Source: Candidatus Omnitrophota bacterium
Lineage (GTDB): Bacteria > Omnitrophota > Gorgyraeia > B26-G9
Assembly: GCA_022013205.1 (NCBI GenBank)
Contig: JAKLQT010000128.1
Location: 1-9,993 of the forward strand
Length of the DNA: 9,993 nucleotides
Reading direction: 5' to 3'
In this document: positions 1 through 6,607 of the stretch, one piece after another
Layout: every line of letters begins with the position of its first letter
Position numbering within the stretch: the stretch's first letter is position 1
The notes under the pieces: generated by a model
Seen by the model: only the letters and a program-made list of their open reading frames with translations
Database searches by the model: none
Told to the model about the DNA's origin: nothing
Translations under genes and position numbers: made by a program

Positions 1-87
1 AAGATCGCCATAATAGTGTTTAATATCGTTCCCTACCTTGCCTTGAGGGTCATGGGCTAAGAGAAAACCATACAACCGAAACCGCAT
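1..87 (-). CDS. Possible 5' end of a minus-strand gene cut by the window edge
   Basis: On the minus strand an ATG at 87-85 opens 29 codons that run to the window edge without a stop. The peptide begins MRFRLYGFLLAHDPQGKV and has a mixed, protein-like composition. An in-frame TAA at 96-94 lies just upstream, so this ATG would be the first available start. No Shine-Dalgarno sequence is visible before it, and I do not recognise a family. The plus strand is also open from 1 to a TAA at 58-60, so the reverse case, a 3' end of a plus-strand gene, cannot be excluded. If the minus reading is right, this gene is divergent from the lipoprotein cluster, with the palindrome at 97-131 between them. Confidence 0.2.
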   Translation of the reverse strand, partial: MRFRLYGFLLAHDPQGKVGNDIKHYYGDL

Positions 88-96
88 ATATTTTTA

Positions 97-131
97 AACC
101 GTTATTCCACCTACGCGGTGGGATGACGGTT
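97..131. repeat. Imperfect 15-bp palindrome, REP-like element
   Basis: The arms 97-111 (AACCGTTATTCCACC) and 117-131 (GGTGGGATGACGGTT) pair over 15 bases, with two G-U pairs in one RNA orientation and a 5-base loop TACGC. No T run follows on either strand, so it is not a standard intrinsic terminator. The GTCATCCCACC-type arm resembles the short palindromic units scattered between genes in many bacterial genomes. That family link is inference, because only one copy lies in this window. Confidence 0.55.
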
Positions 132-186
132 GGTAGGATAAATAGGGATACGATGTTTTTATAGGTTAGGAAAGAAAGGAGGCCTT

Positions 187-600
187 ATGAATAAGGTCAA
201 ATTAGCAGTCGTGGTGATTGTAGGAATCTTTTTAATACAGGGGTGCGCTTCTGCAAGTAAGCATCGTCAACAAGTGCAGGATACTAGTGCAGACAGGCTG
301 ACAGTTGGAAAAGTCCAGCGTGAGATACGTATAGGCATGCCTTCAACTGAAGTAATAGAAGTTTTAGGCTCTCCTAATGTTGTTTCAACCGATGCAGAGC
401 GTAGAGAAGTATGGGTGTATGATAAAGTTTCTACAGAGGTAACTCAATCAAGCAGTCAGGGCGGAGTATTTTTATTGTTGTTCGGAGCAGGTAGTTTCTC
501 AGGGGCGGCGTCAAAATCTCAAAAAACCTTAACCATTGTTATTAAATTTGACGAAGATGGAAAAGTACGAGACTTTGCCTATCATACTTCAAGCTTCTAA
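187..600 (+). CDS. Lipoprotein with SmpA/OmlA (BamE-like) domain
   Basis: This is a 137-residue exported lipoprotein. A basic N-terminus and hydrophobic stretch (residues 6-18) lead to a lipobox IQGC with Cys20 as the lipidation site; Gln at -2 is unusual but tolerated. Residues 41-80 carry the pattern of the SmpA/OmlA family (GKVQREIRIGMPSTEVIEVLG, then a short turn and VWVYDK). The C-terminus (IVIKFDEDGKVRDFAY) fits the last strand of that fold. A glycine-rich hydrophobic insert sits at about 91-110. BamE proteins of this family belong to the outer-membrane BAM complex, but many homologues are uncharacterised, so bamE is not assigned. Ala follows the Cys, which fits outer-membrane sorting under the enterobacterial rule. 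AAAGGAGG lies just upstream of the ATG. It is first in a three-lipoprotein cluster. No convincing promoter was found in 132-186. Confidence 0.8.
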   Translation: MNKVKLAVVVIVGIFLIQGCASASKHRQQVQDTSADRLTVGKVQREIRIGMPSTEVIEVLGSPNVVSTDAERREVWVYDKVSTEVTQSSSQGGVFLLLFGAGSFSGAASKSQKTLTIVIKFDEDGKVRDFAYHTSSF

Positions 601-618
601 AAAAGGAGGATAAAGCTG

Positions 619-1173
619 ATGAGAATACTTGCTAAAGCTTTATTGTGCTTTTTTTTAATTTTAATTTTGGCAGGATGTGCATCAACAACACCTAAAGGAT
701 TTTTAAAATTACCTGAAAACCACCTGGAAAAAAGACAGACTGAAATGCGCTTATATGAGACTAAAGATGAAGAAAAAATCATCAGTGCTGTAGCAGGTGT
801 ATTACAAGATTTAGGGTTTATTCTGGATGACAGTGAAACTAAGCTTGGTTTTGTTTCTGCTTCAAAAAAAGCTGATGCAAAGAGTGGCGGACAAATGACA
901 GCTGCGTTCTTCCTCGATGTTCTGTCTGCAATGGGAGGAAGCCAGGGAAACAATATGAATAGTTGCGACAAGGAACAACTTGTGAAAGCTTCAGTGATAA
1001 CAAAACCAAGTTTAAAAGGAAATGAAACTTCTGTAAGAGTCACCTTCCAACGCATAGTTTGGAATATGAATAACCAGATAAGTCGAGTAGAAACCGTAAA
1101 TGATCCTGAAATTTATGTGAAATTTTTTAATGATTTATCTAAATCAATATTTTTGGAGGCTCAGGAAATATGA
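619..1173 (+). CDS. Hypothetical lipoprotein, tandem paralogue A
   Basis: The 184-residue product has a classic lipoprotein signal ending in LAGC, with Cys20 as the acylation site. The mature part aligns without gaps to the next gene over residues 40-83, a segment predicted to form a strand, a helix with a QDL core, and a strand. Both proteins end with a matching DPE-Y--FF--L-K--FL-A pattern. Compared with its neighbour it carries extra residues in the middle, around a Gly/Ala/Met-rich hydrophobic stretch at about 90-112. I do not recognise a named family. A strong AAAGGAGG precedes the ATG, 18 bases after the previous stop, so co-transcription with the SmpA/OmlA-type gene is likely. Its stop overlaps the next start as ATGA, which suggests coupled translation. 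A periplasm-facing, membrane-anchored role is inferred from the signal only. Confidence 0.75.
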   Translation: MRILAKALLCFFLILILAGCASTTPKGFLKLPENHLEKRQTEMRLYETKDEEKIISAVAGVLQDLGFILDDSETKLGFVSASKKADAKSGGQMTAAFFLDVLSAMGGSQGNNMNSCDKEQLVKASVITKPSLKGNETSVRVTFQRIVWNMNNQISRVETVNDPEIYVKFFNDLSKSIFLEAQEI

Positions 1174-1598
1174 GAAAATCAAAACAAAATTATTTGACGT
1201 TATTCTGTTTAGTAATCTTTATCGCTGGTTGTGCTACAACCTCAAAAAGAGCATTTCAAACCAATGAAAGCCAGGTAGCTTTAAGATCCATGCAAACTAG
1301 AGCTTTTGATACAACTGATAAAAAAATGATGCTGCAAACAATTCTTAGTGCTATGCAAGATCTTGATTTTGTTGTTGAAAAGGCAGACTTAACATTAGGG
1401 TCAGTTACAGGAGCTAAATATCTTGGTTATTCTGTGGTTAACATGACTGTGACTGTAAGAACCCGTGGGGATACACAATTATTAGTAAGAGTGAATTCTC
1501 AAGTCGGGATAAAATCTATCGAGGATCCAGAAACCTATCAGGATTTTTTCAATGTTCTGGAAAAAGCTCTATTTTTAACTGCGCATCAAGTTGATTAA
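1170..1598 (+). CDS. Hypothetical lipoprotein, tandem paralogue B
   Basis: This 142-residue lipoprotein has a hydrophobic signal (residues 9-19) and lipobox FIAGC with Cys21. It is a shorter paralogue of the preceding gene. Residues 40-83 align with the same positions of the neighbour, sharing the LxDLxF-type core and a following LG-V turn, and the C-terminal DPETYQDFFNVLEKALFLTA matches the neighbour's end. The central hydrophobic insert of the neighbour is missing. The ATG overlaps the upstream TGA (ATGA at 1170-1173) and GGAGG lies 10 bases upstream, so it is probably translated in step with paralogue A. Tandem duplication followed by divergence is the simplest explanation, and the two may form a hetero-oligomer. 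No function can be given from sequence. Confidence 0.75.
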   Translation: MRKSKQNYLTLFCLVIFIAGCATTSKRAFQTNESQVALRSMQTRAFDTTDKKMMLQTILSAMQDLDFVVEKADLTLGSVTGAKYLGYSVVNMTVTVRTRGDTQLLVRVNSQVGIKSIEDPETYQDFFNVLEKALFLTAHQVD

Positions 1599-1610
1599 AC
1601 CTAGGAAAAT

Positions 1611-1665
1611 AAGAGGAGTAAAAGCAGACAAGATGTTAGCCATTTTATCTGTCTGTAAACCTCTT
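1611..1665 (+). other. Two-part hairpin after the lipoprotein cluster
   Basis: An outer stem AAGAGG (1611-1616) with CCTCTT (1660-1665) encloses an inner stem, CAGACAAGAT (1625-1634) with ATCTGTCTG (1647-1655), which has one bulged A. No T run follows, so it is not a canonical terminator. It could protect the 3' end of the lipoprotein mRNA or act as a weak terminator. It lies directly upstream of the promoter at 1669-1696. Confidence 0.4.
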
Positions 1666-1668
1666 GTC

Positions 1669-1696
1669 TTGAAATTATGTATGCTTATGATACAAT
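1669..1696 (+). promoter_or_regulatory. Sigma-70 promoter with extended -10, upstream of the PilZ gene
   Basis: TTGAAA (1669-1674) and TACAAT (1691-1696) are separated by 16 bases, and TGA just before the -10 gives an extended -10 element. The predicted transcript would start near 1703, leaving a leader of about 60 bases before the PilZ ATG. A second TATAAT at 1701-1706 has no good -35 partner. Confidence 0.5.
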
Positions 1697-1764
1697 AGGG
1701 TATAATCCTTAAAGCGGAGTTCTATTATGCATATGTTCATAGACAGATAATTAGGAGGCTGAAG

Positions 1765-2127
1765 ATGAGTTCTATAGAAGATAAAAGAAAATACCTGCGT
1801 CTTGGTGCTTTCCTCGAGGGGACATTCCAGACCGAAGAAGGGAAAAAAGGACTGATAATGCTCACTAATTTCAGCCGAGATGGGCTGAAGGCCTGTCTTA
1901 ATCGCAAAGTAGATCTTGGGGTAATGCTGAAGATCGAGATTTGGATCCCGGGAAGCATTATACCTGTATTTGCCCAGGGAGCCGCTGTCTGGATTAAACA
2001 AGGAGATTTGGAGTGGACTTACAATTATGACGCTGGTATAAGAGTATTGGATATAGAGCAGGAAGATAGACAGAGAATTCTTGACTTTGCCTATACGCAT
2101 TGGCGTAACGCGAGGGGAAAAGTATGA
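1765..2127 (+). CDS. PilZ-domain c-di-GMP receptor, single domain
   Basis: The 120-residue protein is essentially one PilZ domain. The two c-di-GMP-binding signatures are present in order: RxxxR (R8-K-Y-L-R12) near the N-terminus and NxSxxG (N35-F-S-R-D-G40) at the start of the beta-barrel. The rest alternates strands typical of the barrel and ends in a helix. There is no signal peptide or membrane segment, so a cytoplasmic adaptor or effector role is expected, with c-di-GMP binding altering contacts with a partner. AGGAGG lies six bases before the ATG. Its stop overlaps the pyruvate kinase start (ATGA, 2124-2127), so the two are very likely translated together. The diguanylate cyclase at 6608-7886 is a possible source of the ligand. 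The partner cannot be read from the sequence. Confidence 0.88.
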   Translation: MSSIEDKRKYLRLGAFLEGTFQTEEGKKGLIMLTNFSRDGLKACLNRKVDLGVMLKIEIWIPGSIIPVFAQGAAVWIKQGDLEWTYNYDAGIRVLDIEQEDRQRILDFAYTHWRNARGKV

Positions 2128-3551
2128 AGCAGTATTGGAATAACACAAAAGTGATATGTACTATAGGGCCTGCCTGCAAGGACCATAAGACATTGAGGAA
2201 GATGATATTATCCGGTATGGATGTTGCCAGATTTAATTTTTCCCACGGTAAACCCCAGGAGCATGTAAAGCAGATAAAGTCTCTCAGAACTATTGCCGAG
2301 CGTTTAAGGATGCCTGTGGCGATAATGCAGGATTTGCCCGGGCCTAAAATTCGCATTGGCGCGCTAAAAGATGAGTTCATCGAACTTGTGGAAGGAAAAC
2401 ATTTTTTTTTAACCACGAGAAAAATAGTCGGAACAAGCGATGGGGTATCGGTGGATCATGCTACCTTTGTTAAGGGGTTAAAGAAAAACGATACTGTTTA
2501 TCTTAATGATGGGCTCGTAAAGCTAACGGTTATTTCAACGGGCGAGGAAAAAGTAATATGTTCTGTTGTATGCGGAGGAAGAATCTATCCTAAAAAAGGG
2601 GTAAGCTGCCCTGATCGTATGCTAAAATTAAGCCCGGTAACGCCGCAAGATCTAAAATACCTGAAGTACGGAATAGAAGCAGGAGTTTATTTTATCGCGC
2701 TTTCTTTTGTGCAAATAGCGGAGGATATTATAAAGGTTAAAAACTTTATTAAAAAACATGGTAAATCAACTTCAGTTGTCGCGAAATTTGAACGCAAAGT
2801 GGCGATTGATAATATGGACGCTATTATCGCGGCCAGTGACGCGGTGATGGTGGCTAGGGGAGACCTAGGTATTGAGGCGGATCTTAAGGAAGTGCCGTTT
2901 TTACAAAAGAAGATTATTGAAAAGTGCAATGCTTTGGGCCGTCCGGTTATTACGGCGACTCAGATGCTTGAATCAATGGTAAACAATCCGCAGCCGACAA
3001 GAGCAGAAGTTAGCGATATCGCCAACGCGGTTATTGACGGAAGCGACGCATTGATGCTTTCAGAGGAAACAGCGATAGGCAAATACCCGCTTAAAACCCT
3101 TGAAACTATGGTGAAAATCGCGGCAAAAAGCGAGGAGCATTCAAAAAGCCTGCCCCGAAACGTGAAGTTTATTACAAATGAAAATGAAAACCTTGTTGAT
3201 TCATTTTCTCAGGCCGCAGTCAATATCGCCGATAGCATATGTGCAAAAGCAATAATAGTACCCACGAACAATGCACGGGGAATTTCAATGTTGAGCCGGC
3301 GCCGCCCCCAGAGCATAGTTGTAGCGATCACTAAAGAAAAAAGCGTGTTTAGAAAACTTATCCTGATGTGGGGTATATATCCGATGCTTGTAAAAAAATT
3401 TGCAAACCTAGAACAGACTCTGAACGACAGCATTAAGATCGTCAGGAAGAACAGAATAGTTGAAAAAAATGATAACGTTGTGCTTGTGCTGACTGAAGAC
3501 GGCAATCTTTTTTCTTCAAATATAATGCAGGTGCGTAAAATAAAAATATAA
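2124..3551 (+). CDS. pyk: Pyruvate kinase
   Basis: This enzyme transfers phosphate from phosphoenolpyruvate to ADP, giving pyruvate and ATP, the last step of glycolysis in the cytoplasm. At 475 residues it has the usual bacterial length. Visible signatures are the N-terminal TKVICTIGPA, the ARFNFSHG segment (R36, N38, S40), DLPGPKIRIG with D70, the active-site block at 220-251 (K221, E223, then MVARGDLGIE with D247), and the TATQMLESM segment with T278, followed by PTRAEVSDIANAVIDGSDALMLSEETAIGKYP in parts. The C-terminal third (about 345-475) is the regulatory domain. One oddity is Phe in the usually near-invariant K-I-E of the catalytic block (K221-F-E223). The start overlaps the PilZ stop, and no separate promoter or strong SD was seen, so expression probably depends on the upstream gene. 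Confidence 0.95.
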   Translation: MKQYWNNTKVICTIGPACKDHKTLRKMILSGMDVARFNFSHGKPQEHVKQIKSLRTIAERLRMPVAIMQDLPGPKIRIGALKDEFIELVEGKHFFLTTRKIVGTSDGVSVDHATFVKGLKKNDTVYLNDGLVKLTVISTGEEKVICSVVCGGRIYPKKGVSCPDRMLKLSPVTPQDLKYLKYGIEAGVYFIALSFVQIAEDIIKVKNFIKKHGKSTSVVAKFERKVAIDNMDAIIAASDAVMVARGDLGIEADLKEVPFLQKKIIEKCNALGRPVITATQMLESMVNNPQPTRAEVSDIANAVIDGSDALMLSEETAIGKYPLKTLETMVKIAAKSEEHSKSLPRNVKFITNENENLVDSFSQAAVNIADSICAKAIIVPTNNARGISMLSRRRPQSIVVAITKEKSVFRKLILMWGIYPMLVKKFANLEQTLNDSIKIVRKNRIVEKNDNVVLVLTEDGNLFSSNIMQVRKIKI

Positions 3552-3603
3552 ATGCTATGTGCCTGGATTGCTGATACTTGCTTTTATATCAATGGGAGAT
3601 ACA

Positions 3604-4863
3604 ATGAAGCGTGCTTATAAATTAATACCTTTTTACATTTTAAGCGTTATATTTTTTTCCGAAGCCAGGATTTTTGCTCAGCAGGTGATAGCTAAAATCG
3701 AAAAAATTGCACCTGCTTACGGTGCTGTTGATGTTGATACACAGGTGCAGATATCAATTACTTTTAACACGGCCATGGACAAAAAGTCAGTTGAGAAAAA
3801 TTTCCATATCTTTCCTGATGTCAGAGGGATTTTAAATTGGCAGAACAATACAATGATATTTAAACCGCATGAGCCGTTGCTGCCTTCGACCTCGTATTTT
3901 ATAAGTTTTAATCCAGAGCTTAAAACTGTAAACGGTATTCCTCTTTCGATCACCTACTTTAATACCCCGGCTGAGGGCGTGTTTGTCGGGCCCGAGGGGA
4001 CAATCAATATTGTCAGCATCAATGCTAAAGTGCAGGAACTTAGAGTAGAAGGAAACAATCCTGTCTGGTCAAGAGACAATAAAAGCATAATATATGATTT
4101 TGAGGGAGGGATATGGAAGGTTGATACCAGCGGAAAGAATAAAATTAAGATCTCATATGACGATGAAACTTATAAAGCCTCGCACCCGGTTTGCAATCCT
4201 CTTTCAGGCCAGATTGCTTTTGTCGGGACAAATTCAGCCGGCAGCGCGAATATTTATATTATAGACATGAAAACAGAGGTTATACAGCAGTTGACTGTTT
4301 TTTATGAGCCCAACCAGATTAAGAATTTAAGCTGGTCTCCGGACGGATTATATATGGCTTTTTTAAGGGCAGGGCAGGTGTGGATCATGAATAATGACTG
4401 CAAAGATATGAAGAAATTAACTACGGATGATCTTCAGTGTAAGGAAAACTTTGCCTGGTCTCCGGGAGGTACGAAAATTGCTTTCACAGGCAGTGAAAAT
4501 GTCTGGATCGGCGATATTTATTCCGCGCAGTTGCGTAAGATGTCTTTTGATGATCCTAAAACAGGTGTTCTTGACTGGTCGCAGGACAATAAGATCGTTT
4601 TTGTCAGTGAGGGTATTACAATGATGAACGCTGACGGCAGCGATGAAATAAAAGTTCGCAGTGCGGCCCGAAATCCAGTCTGGATCAATAACGGGGAATT
4701 GCTCAGCTTTGTTCTGCCGCTTGACAATAAAGATAACAAGGCGCAGCTTTGGATTATGGATTCTAAGGGTGAAAACAAGAAAAAGATTGCTGAAATTAAC
4801 ACCGGTAAAATGGATGTTTCATGGTCACGTAATATTGGTTATTGGAATTTATTTTCTCCGTAA
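3604..4863 (+). CDS. Exported protein with Ig-like (Big_5-type) domain and TolB-like beta-propeller
   Basis: The product (419 residues from this ATG) has a signal peptide ending near IFA-QQ (residue 25/26). Residues about 30-122 look like a bacterial Ig-like domain: APAYGAVDVDTQVQISITFN, then TAMDKKSV and SYFISF, as in Big_5 domains. Residues 150-412 contain about six propeller blades of the TolB/PD40 type, marked by repeated W-S-x-D/G motifs (NPVWSRDN, NLSWSPDG, NFAWSPGG, VLDWSQDN, NPVWINNG, DVSWSRN). TolB belongs to the Tol-Pal envelope system, but this domain order differs from it and tolB is not assigned. Binding of a periplasmic protein or polysaccharide is inferred. The frame is also open from a GTG at 3559, but GGGAG at 3594-3598 and the signal peptide favour the ATG at 3604. 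It follows pyk by 52 bases. Confidence 0.8.
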   Translation: MKRAYKLIPFYILSVIFFSEARIFAQQVIAKIEKIAPAYGAVDVDTQVQISITFNTAMDKKSVEKNFHIFPDVRGILNWQNNTMIFKPHEPLLPSTSYFISFNPELKTVNGIPLSITYFNTPAEGVFVGPEGTINIVSINAKVQELRVEGNNPVWSRDNKSIIYDFEGGIWKVDTSGKNKIKISYDDETYKASHPVCNPLSGQIAFVGTNSAGSANIYIIDMKTEVIQQLTVFYEPNQIKNLSWSPDGLYMAFLRAGQVWIMNNDCKDMKKLTTDDLQCKENFAWSPGGTKIAFTGSENVWIGDIYSAQLRKMSFDDPKTGVLDWSQDNKIVFVSEGITMMNADGSDEIKVRSAARNPVWINNGELLSFVLPLDNKDNKAQLWIMDSKGENKKKIAEINTGKMDVSWSRNIGYWNLFSP

Positions 4864-6309
4864 ATGAGCGGGGGGAATTTTTAGAGAGTTGCGGTATTTT
4901 GTTACCGTTCTTCTTGAGATGTTCATGTCTTTTGATTTTAGAATTTTTTCGATTTCCTGGTCACTGTAGGGGTTGTCTCCCTGTTCTGTTTTTATTAATT
5001 CTTCAAGCATAGCTTTAATATTTTGATTTGAGAGAGTGCCGCTTTCTGAGACTATTGCCTGAGAGAAGAAATTTTTCAGGGCAAATGTACCGTAGGGAGT
5101 CTGGATATATTTATTTGCTACAGTGCGGCTGATAGTAGAAGGGTGGACCTCTAACTTCTCGGCGACTTGCTTGAGCGTAAGCGGTTTTAAATTAAATATT
5201 CCTTTTTCAATAAATTCGCCCTGGTATGAAATAATACATTTTGTTACCCGTTCCAAAGTCTGGTTACGCTGGCTTAAACCGCTGATGAGGTTTTGCGCAT
5301 TTTGCAGCTTTTCCTTTATGAATCTCATTGCCTGTTCCGGGCAGTTCTTGTCTTTGTGTATTTTCTTGTAAATCTGGCTGATTGACAACTGCGGCAGGTT
5401 CTTCGCGTTTATTATTATTTCATAACCGGAAGGAGTTTTCTCTAAGATTACATCAGGAACAATACGCAGAGCGCCTGCGGCATAATTGCGAAAAGGTTTG
5501 GGGTCCAGGCTACTTATGTTTAAAACATATTTTTTTACCTGAGCTAAAGAAACCTTAAGTTCCTTGCTTATAAGATTATATTTTTTTGCGGCAAGCTCGT
5601 TTAGAAAATTTTTGATTATTATCGCCTCGGGTGAGTTTTCTTTACCCCTTCGTTTAAGCTGAAGAAGCAGGCATTCCTTGAAATCACGGGCGGCAACTCC
5701 TGCAGGATCAAGAGACTGAACTTTTTCCAGCACACGCCCAACTAACTCCTCGGAAAATCCGGTTGAGTGGGCTATCTCTTCAATGCTTGCGGCAAGATAT
5801 CCGTTTTCGGCAATATTGCCGATTATCTGCTCGGCAATCTCAATATCATCTGAATTGATGTTGCTCAAGCGGTATTGCCGCAGCAGATCCTCCTGCAGAG
5901 TAGAGGATTTAGTGATGAGAGTTTCCATGAAATTATGTTTTTCAATGGATTCAACTACCTTGCTTTTGTCAAAGAAATCAGAAAACCAGACATTGTCATT
6001 ATCCAGCCAGCCGGCTTCCAGCTTGATATCCTTTTCATCGCGGATGCGGGGCATATTGTTTAATGAATTATCTGGCGCTGATGTTTCATTAACAGGAGGT
6101 ACTTCCTGATTTACCGCGTCTGCTCCCGCGGCTTCCTCGCTTGTGCTCACTGATACGTCTTCAAGCACCGGATTTGTCGCCAGTTCTTCTGCGATCAGTT
6201 GGTTTATTTCGACAATTGGCAGCTGCAGAATCTGCATAGACTGCTGCATTTTCATCGACATGATCATCTTCTGAACTTGTTTTTGTAATAATCTCTGCTT
6301 AAGGGCCAT
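4849..6309 (-). CDS. rpoN: RNA polymerase sigma-54 factor
   Basis: Sigma-54 directs RNA polymerase to -24/-12 promoters that need an AAA+ activator to open. The 486-residue protein shows all expected parts. Region I (residues 1-50) is Gln/Leu-rich, with QMQQSMQILQLP-type repeats (MKMQQSMQILQLPIVEINQL). An acidic, variable region II spans about 51-118. The core-binding domain runs to roughly 310, with GYLAASIEEIA and LDPAGVAARDF blocks. The helix-turn-helix is at 378-400 (TLKQVAEKLEVHPSTISRTV), and the RpoN box is S465-RRTVTKYRN474, close to the family ARRTVAKYRE. Upstream codons from a GTG at 6324 are open, but the ATG at 6309, with GGAGG five bases before it and the typical MALKQ start, is preferred. 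Its 3' end overlaps the convergent propeller gene by 15 bases. No activator gene is in the window. Confidence 0.95.
   Translation of the reverse strand: MALKQRLLQKQVQKMIMSMKMQQSMQILQLPIVEINQLIAEELATNPVLEDVSVSTSEEAAGADAVNQEVPPVNETSAPDNSLNNMPRIRDEKDIKLEAGWLDNDNVWFSDFFDKSKVVESIEKHNFMETLITKSSTLQEDLLRQYRLSNINSDDIEIAEQIIGNIAENGYLAASIEEIAHSTGFSEELVGRVLEKVQSLDPAGVAARDFKECLLLQLKRRGKENSPEAIIIKNFLNELAAKKYNLISKELKVSLAQVKKYVLNISSLDPKPFRNYAAGALRIVPDVILEKTPSGYEIIINAKNLPQLSISQIYKKIHKDKNCPEQAMRFIKEKLQNAQNLISGLSQRNQTLERVTKCIISYQGEFIEKGIFNLKPLTLKQVAEKLEVHPSTISRTVANKYIQTPYGTFALKNFFSQAIVSESGTLSNQNIKAMLEELIKTEQGDNPYSDQEIEKILKSKDMNISRRTVTKYRNSLKIPPAHLRRK
4852..4882 (+). terminator. Intrinsic terminator-like hairpin in the convergent overlap
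   Basis: TTTTCTCCG (4852-4860) pairs with CGGGGGGAA (4869-4877) over nine positions, three of them G-U, around an 8-base loop, and TTTTT follows at 4878-4882. It would end transcription of the plus-strand pilZ-pyk unit. The stop codon of the propeller gene (4861-4863) lies in the loop, and the whole element is inside the coding end of rpoN. The G-U pairs make it weaker than a textbook terminator. Confidence 0.45.
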
Positions 6310-6327
6310 TGTTACCTCCGACACATA

Positions 6328-6356
6328 ATTATATATTAACTTAACTATTAAAGCAA
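6328..6356 (-). promoter_or_regulatory. Sigma-70 promoter of rpoN
   Basis: On the minus strand TTGCTT (6356-6351) and a perfect TATAAT (6333-6328) are separated by exactly 17 bases. Transcription would start near 6321, two bases before the GGAGG site (6319-6315) of the ATG at 6309, so the leader is only about 12 bases. A further TTGACA at 6378-6373 has no matching -10 at normal spacing. Confidence 0.65.
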
Positions 6357-6431
6357 GTAACTAAACCTCTACTGTCAATCCTCTACATAGTTCCCCAACT
6401 CCTAGATAAAAAACACGTTTTCACAGATAGG

Positions 6432-6447
6432 GGGAATTGTATTTGCG
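6432..6447 (+). promoter_or_regulatory. Possible sigma-54 (-24/-12) promoter toward the diguanylate cyclase
   Basis: GG (6433-6434), ten bases, then GC (6445-6446) gives the diagnostic GG-N10-GC spacing, with a TTGC -12 core and A at the expected position after GG. Other -24 positions do not match (GGGAATT instead of TGGCACG). A start near 6458 would leave a leader of about 150 bases. A chance match in a spacer of this size is quite possible. Confidence 0.2.
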
Positions 6448-6453
6448 GATTTT

Positions 6454-6493
6454 AATCAGTCGATTTACAAGGATGTGTAAAAATCGACTGATT
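6454..6493. repeat. Perfect 13-bp inverted repeat between rpoN and the diguanylate cyclase
   Basis: The arms AATCAGTCGATTT (6454-6466) and AAATCGACTGATT (6481-6493) are exact reverse complements. Inside, ACA (6467-6469) can pair with TGT (6476-6478), leaving a 6-base loop and two bulged bases. No T run follows on either strand, so a terminator is unlikely. A regulator operator, an RNA hairpin or the trace of a small mobile element are all possible. Confidence 0.65.
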
Positions 6494-6535
6494 TAGAGAA
6501 AAATGATGCGGCAGCGTTTTTTTAAGTGTAAACTT

Positions 6536-6564
6536 CTGATAATTTAGTGTAAAATATGTAAAAT
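6536..6564 (+). promoter_or_regulatory. Weak sigma-70 promoter candidate for the diguanylate cyclase
   Basis: CTGATA (6536-6541) and TAAAAT (6559-6564) are 17 bases apart, with four and five matches to consensus. A start near 6571 would give a leader of about 37 bases ending in AAAGGG before the ATG at 6608. The AT-rich sequence makes chance matches likely. Confidence 0.3.
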
Positions 6565-6607
6565 AGGGTTTTTTTATATTACTTGTTACTTTTAGAAAGG
6601 GATAATA

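Noticed and set aside
132..186. Promoter for the lipoprotein cluster
   Set aside because: TACGAT at 149-154 and TTGGTA at 130-135 are only 13 bases apart, and no better pair was found.
597..1055. Minus-strand frame of 152 codons opposite lipoprotein paralogue A
   Set aside because: The plus strand has a signal peptide, a lipobox and a paralogue next door; the antisense product looks like a shadow.
1675..2148. Minus-strand frame of 157 codons opposite the PilZ gene
   Set aside because: It mirrors a clear PilZ coding region, has no ribosome-binding site and no recognisable domain.
3559..3603. GTG start that would extend the propeller protein by 15 residues
   Set aside because: The extension lacks a ribosome-binding site and would bury the signal peptide; GGGAG before the ATG at 3604 fits better.
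6310..6324. GTG start for rpoN at 6324
   Set aside because: The added codons contain the GGAGG site that serves the ATG at 6309, and MALKQ is the usual sigma-54 beginning.
6454..6493. Inverted repeat as an intrinsic terminator of rpoN or of the diguanylate cyclase gene
   Set aside because: It lies upstream of both genes and has no T run on either side.
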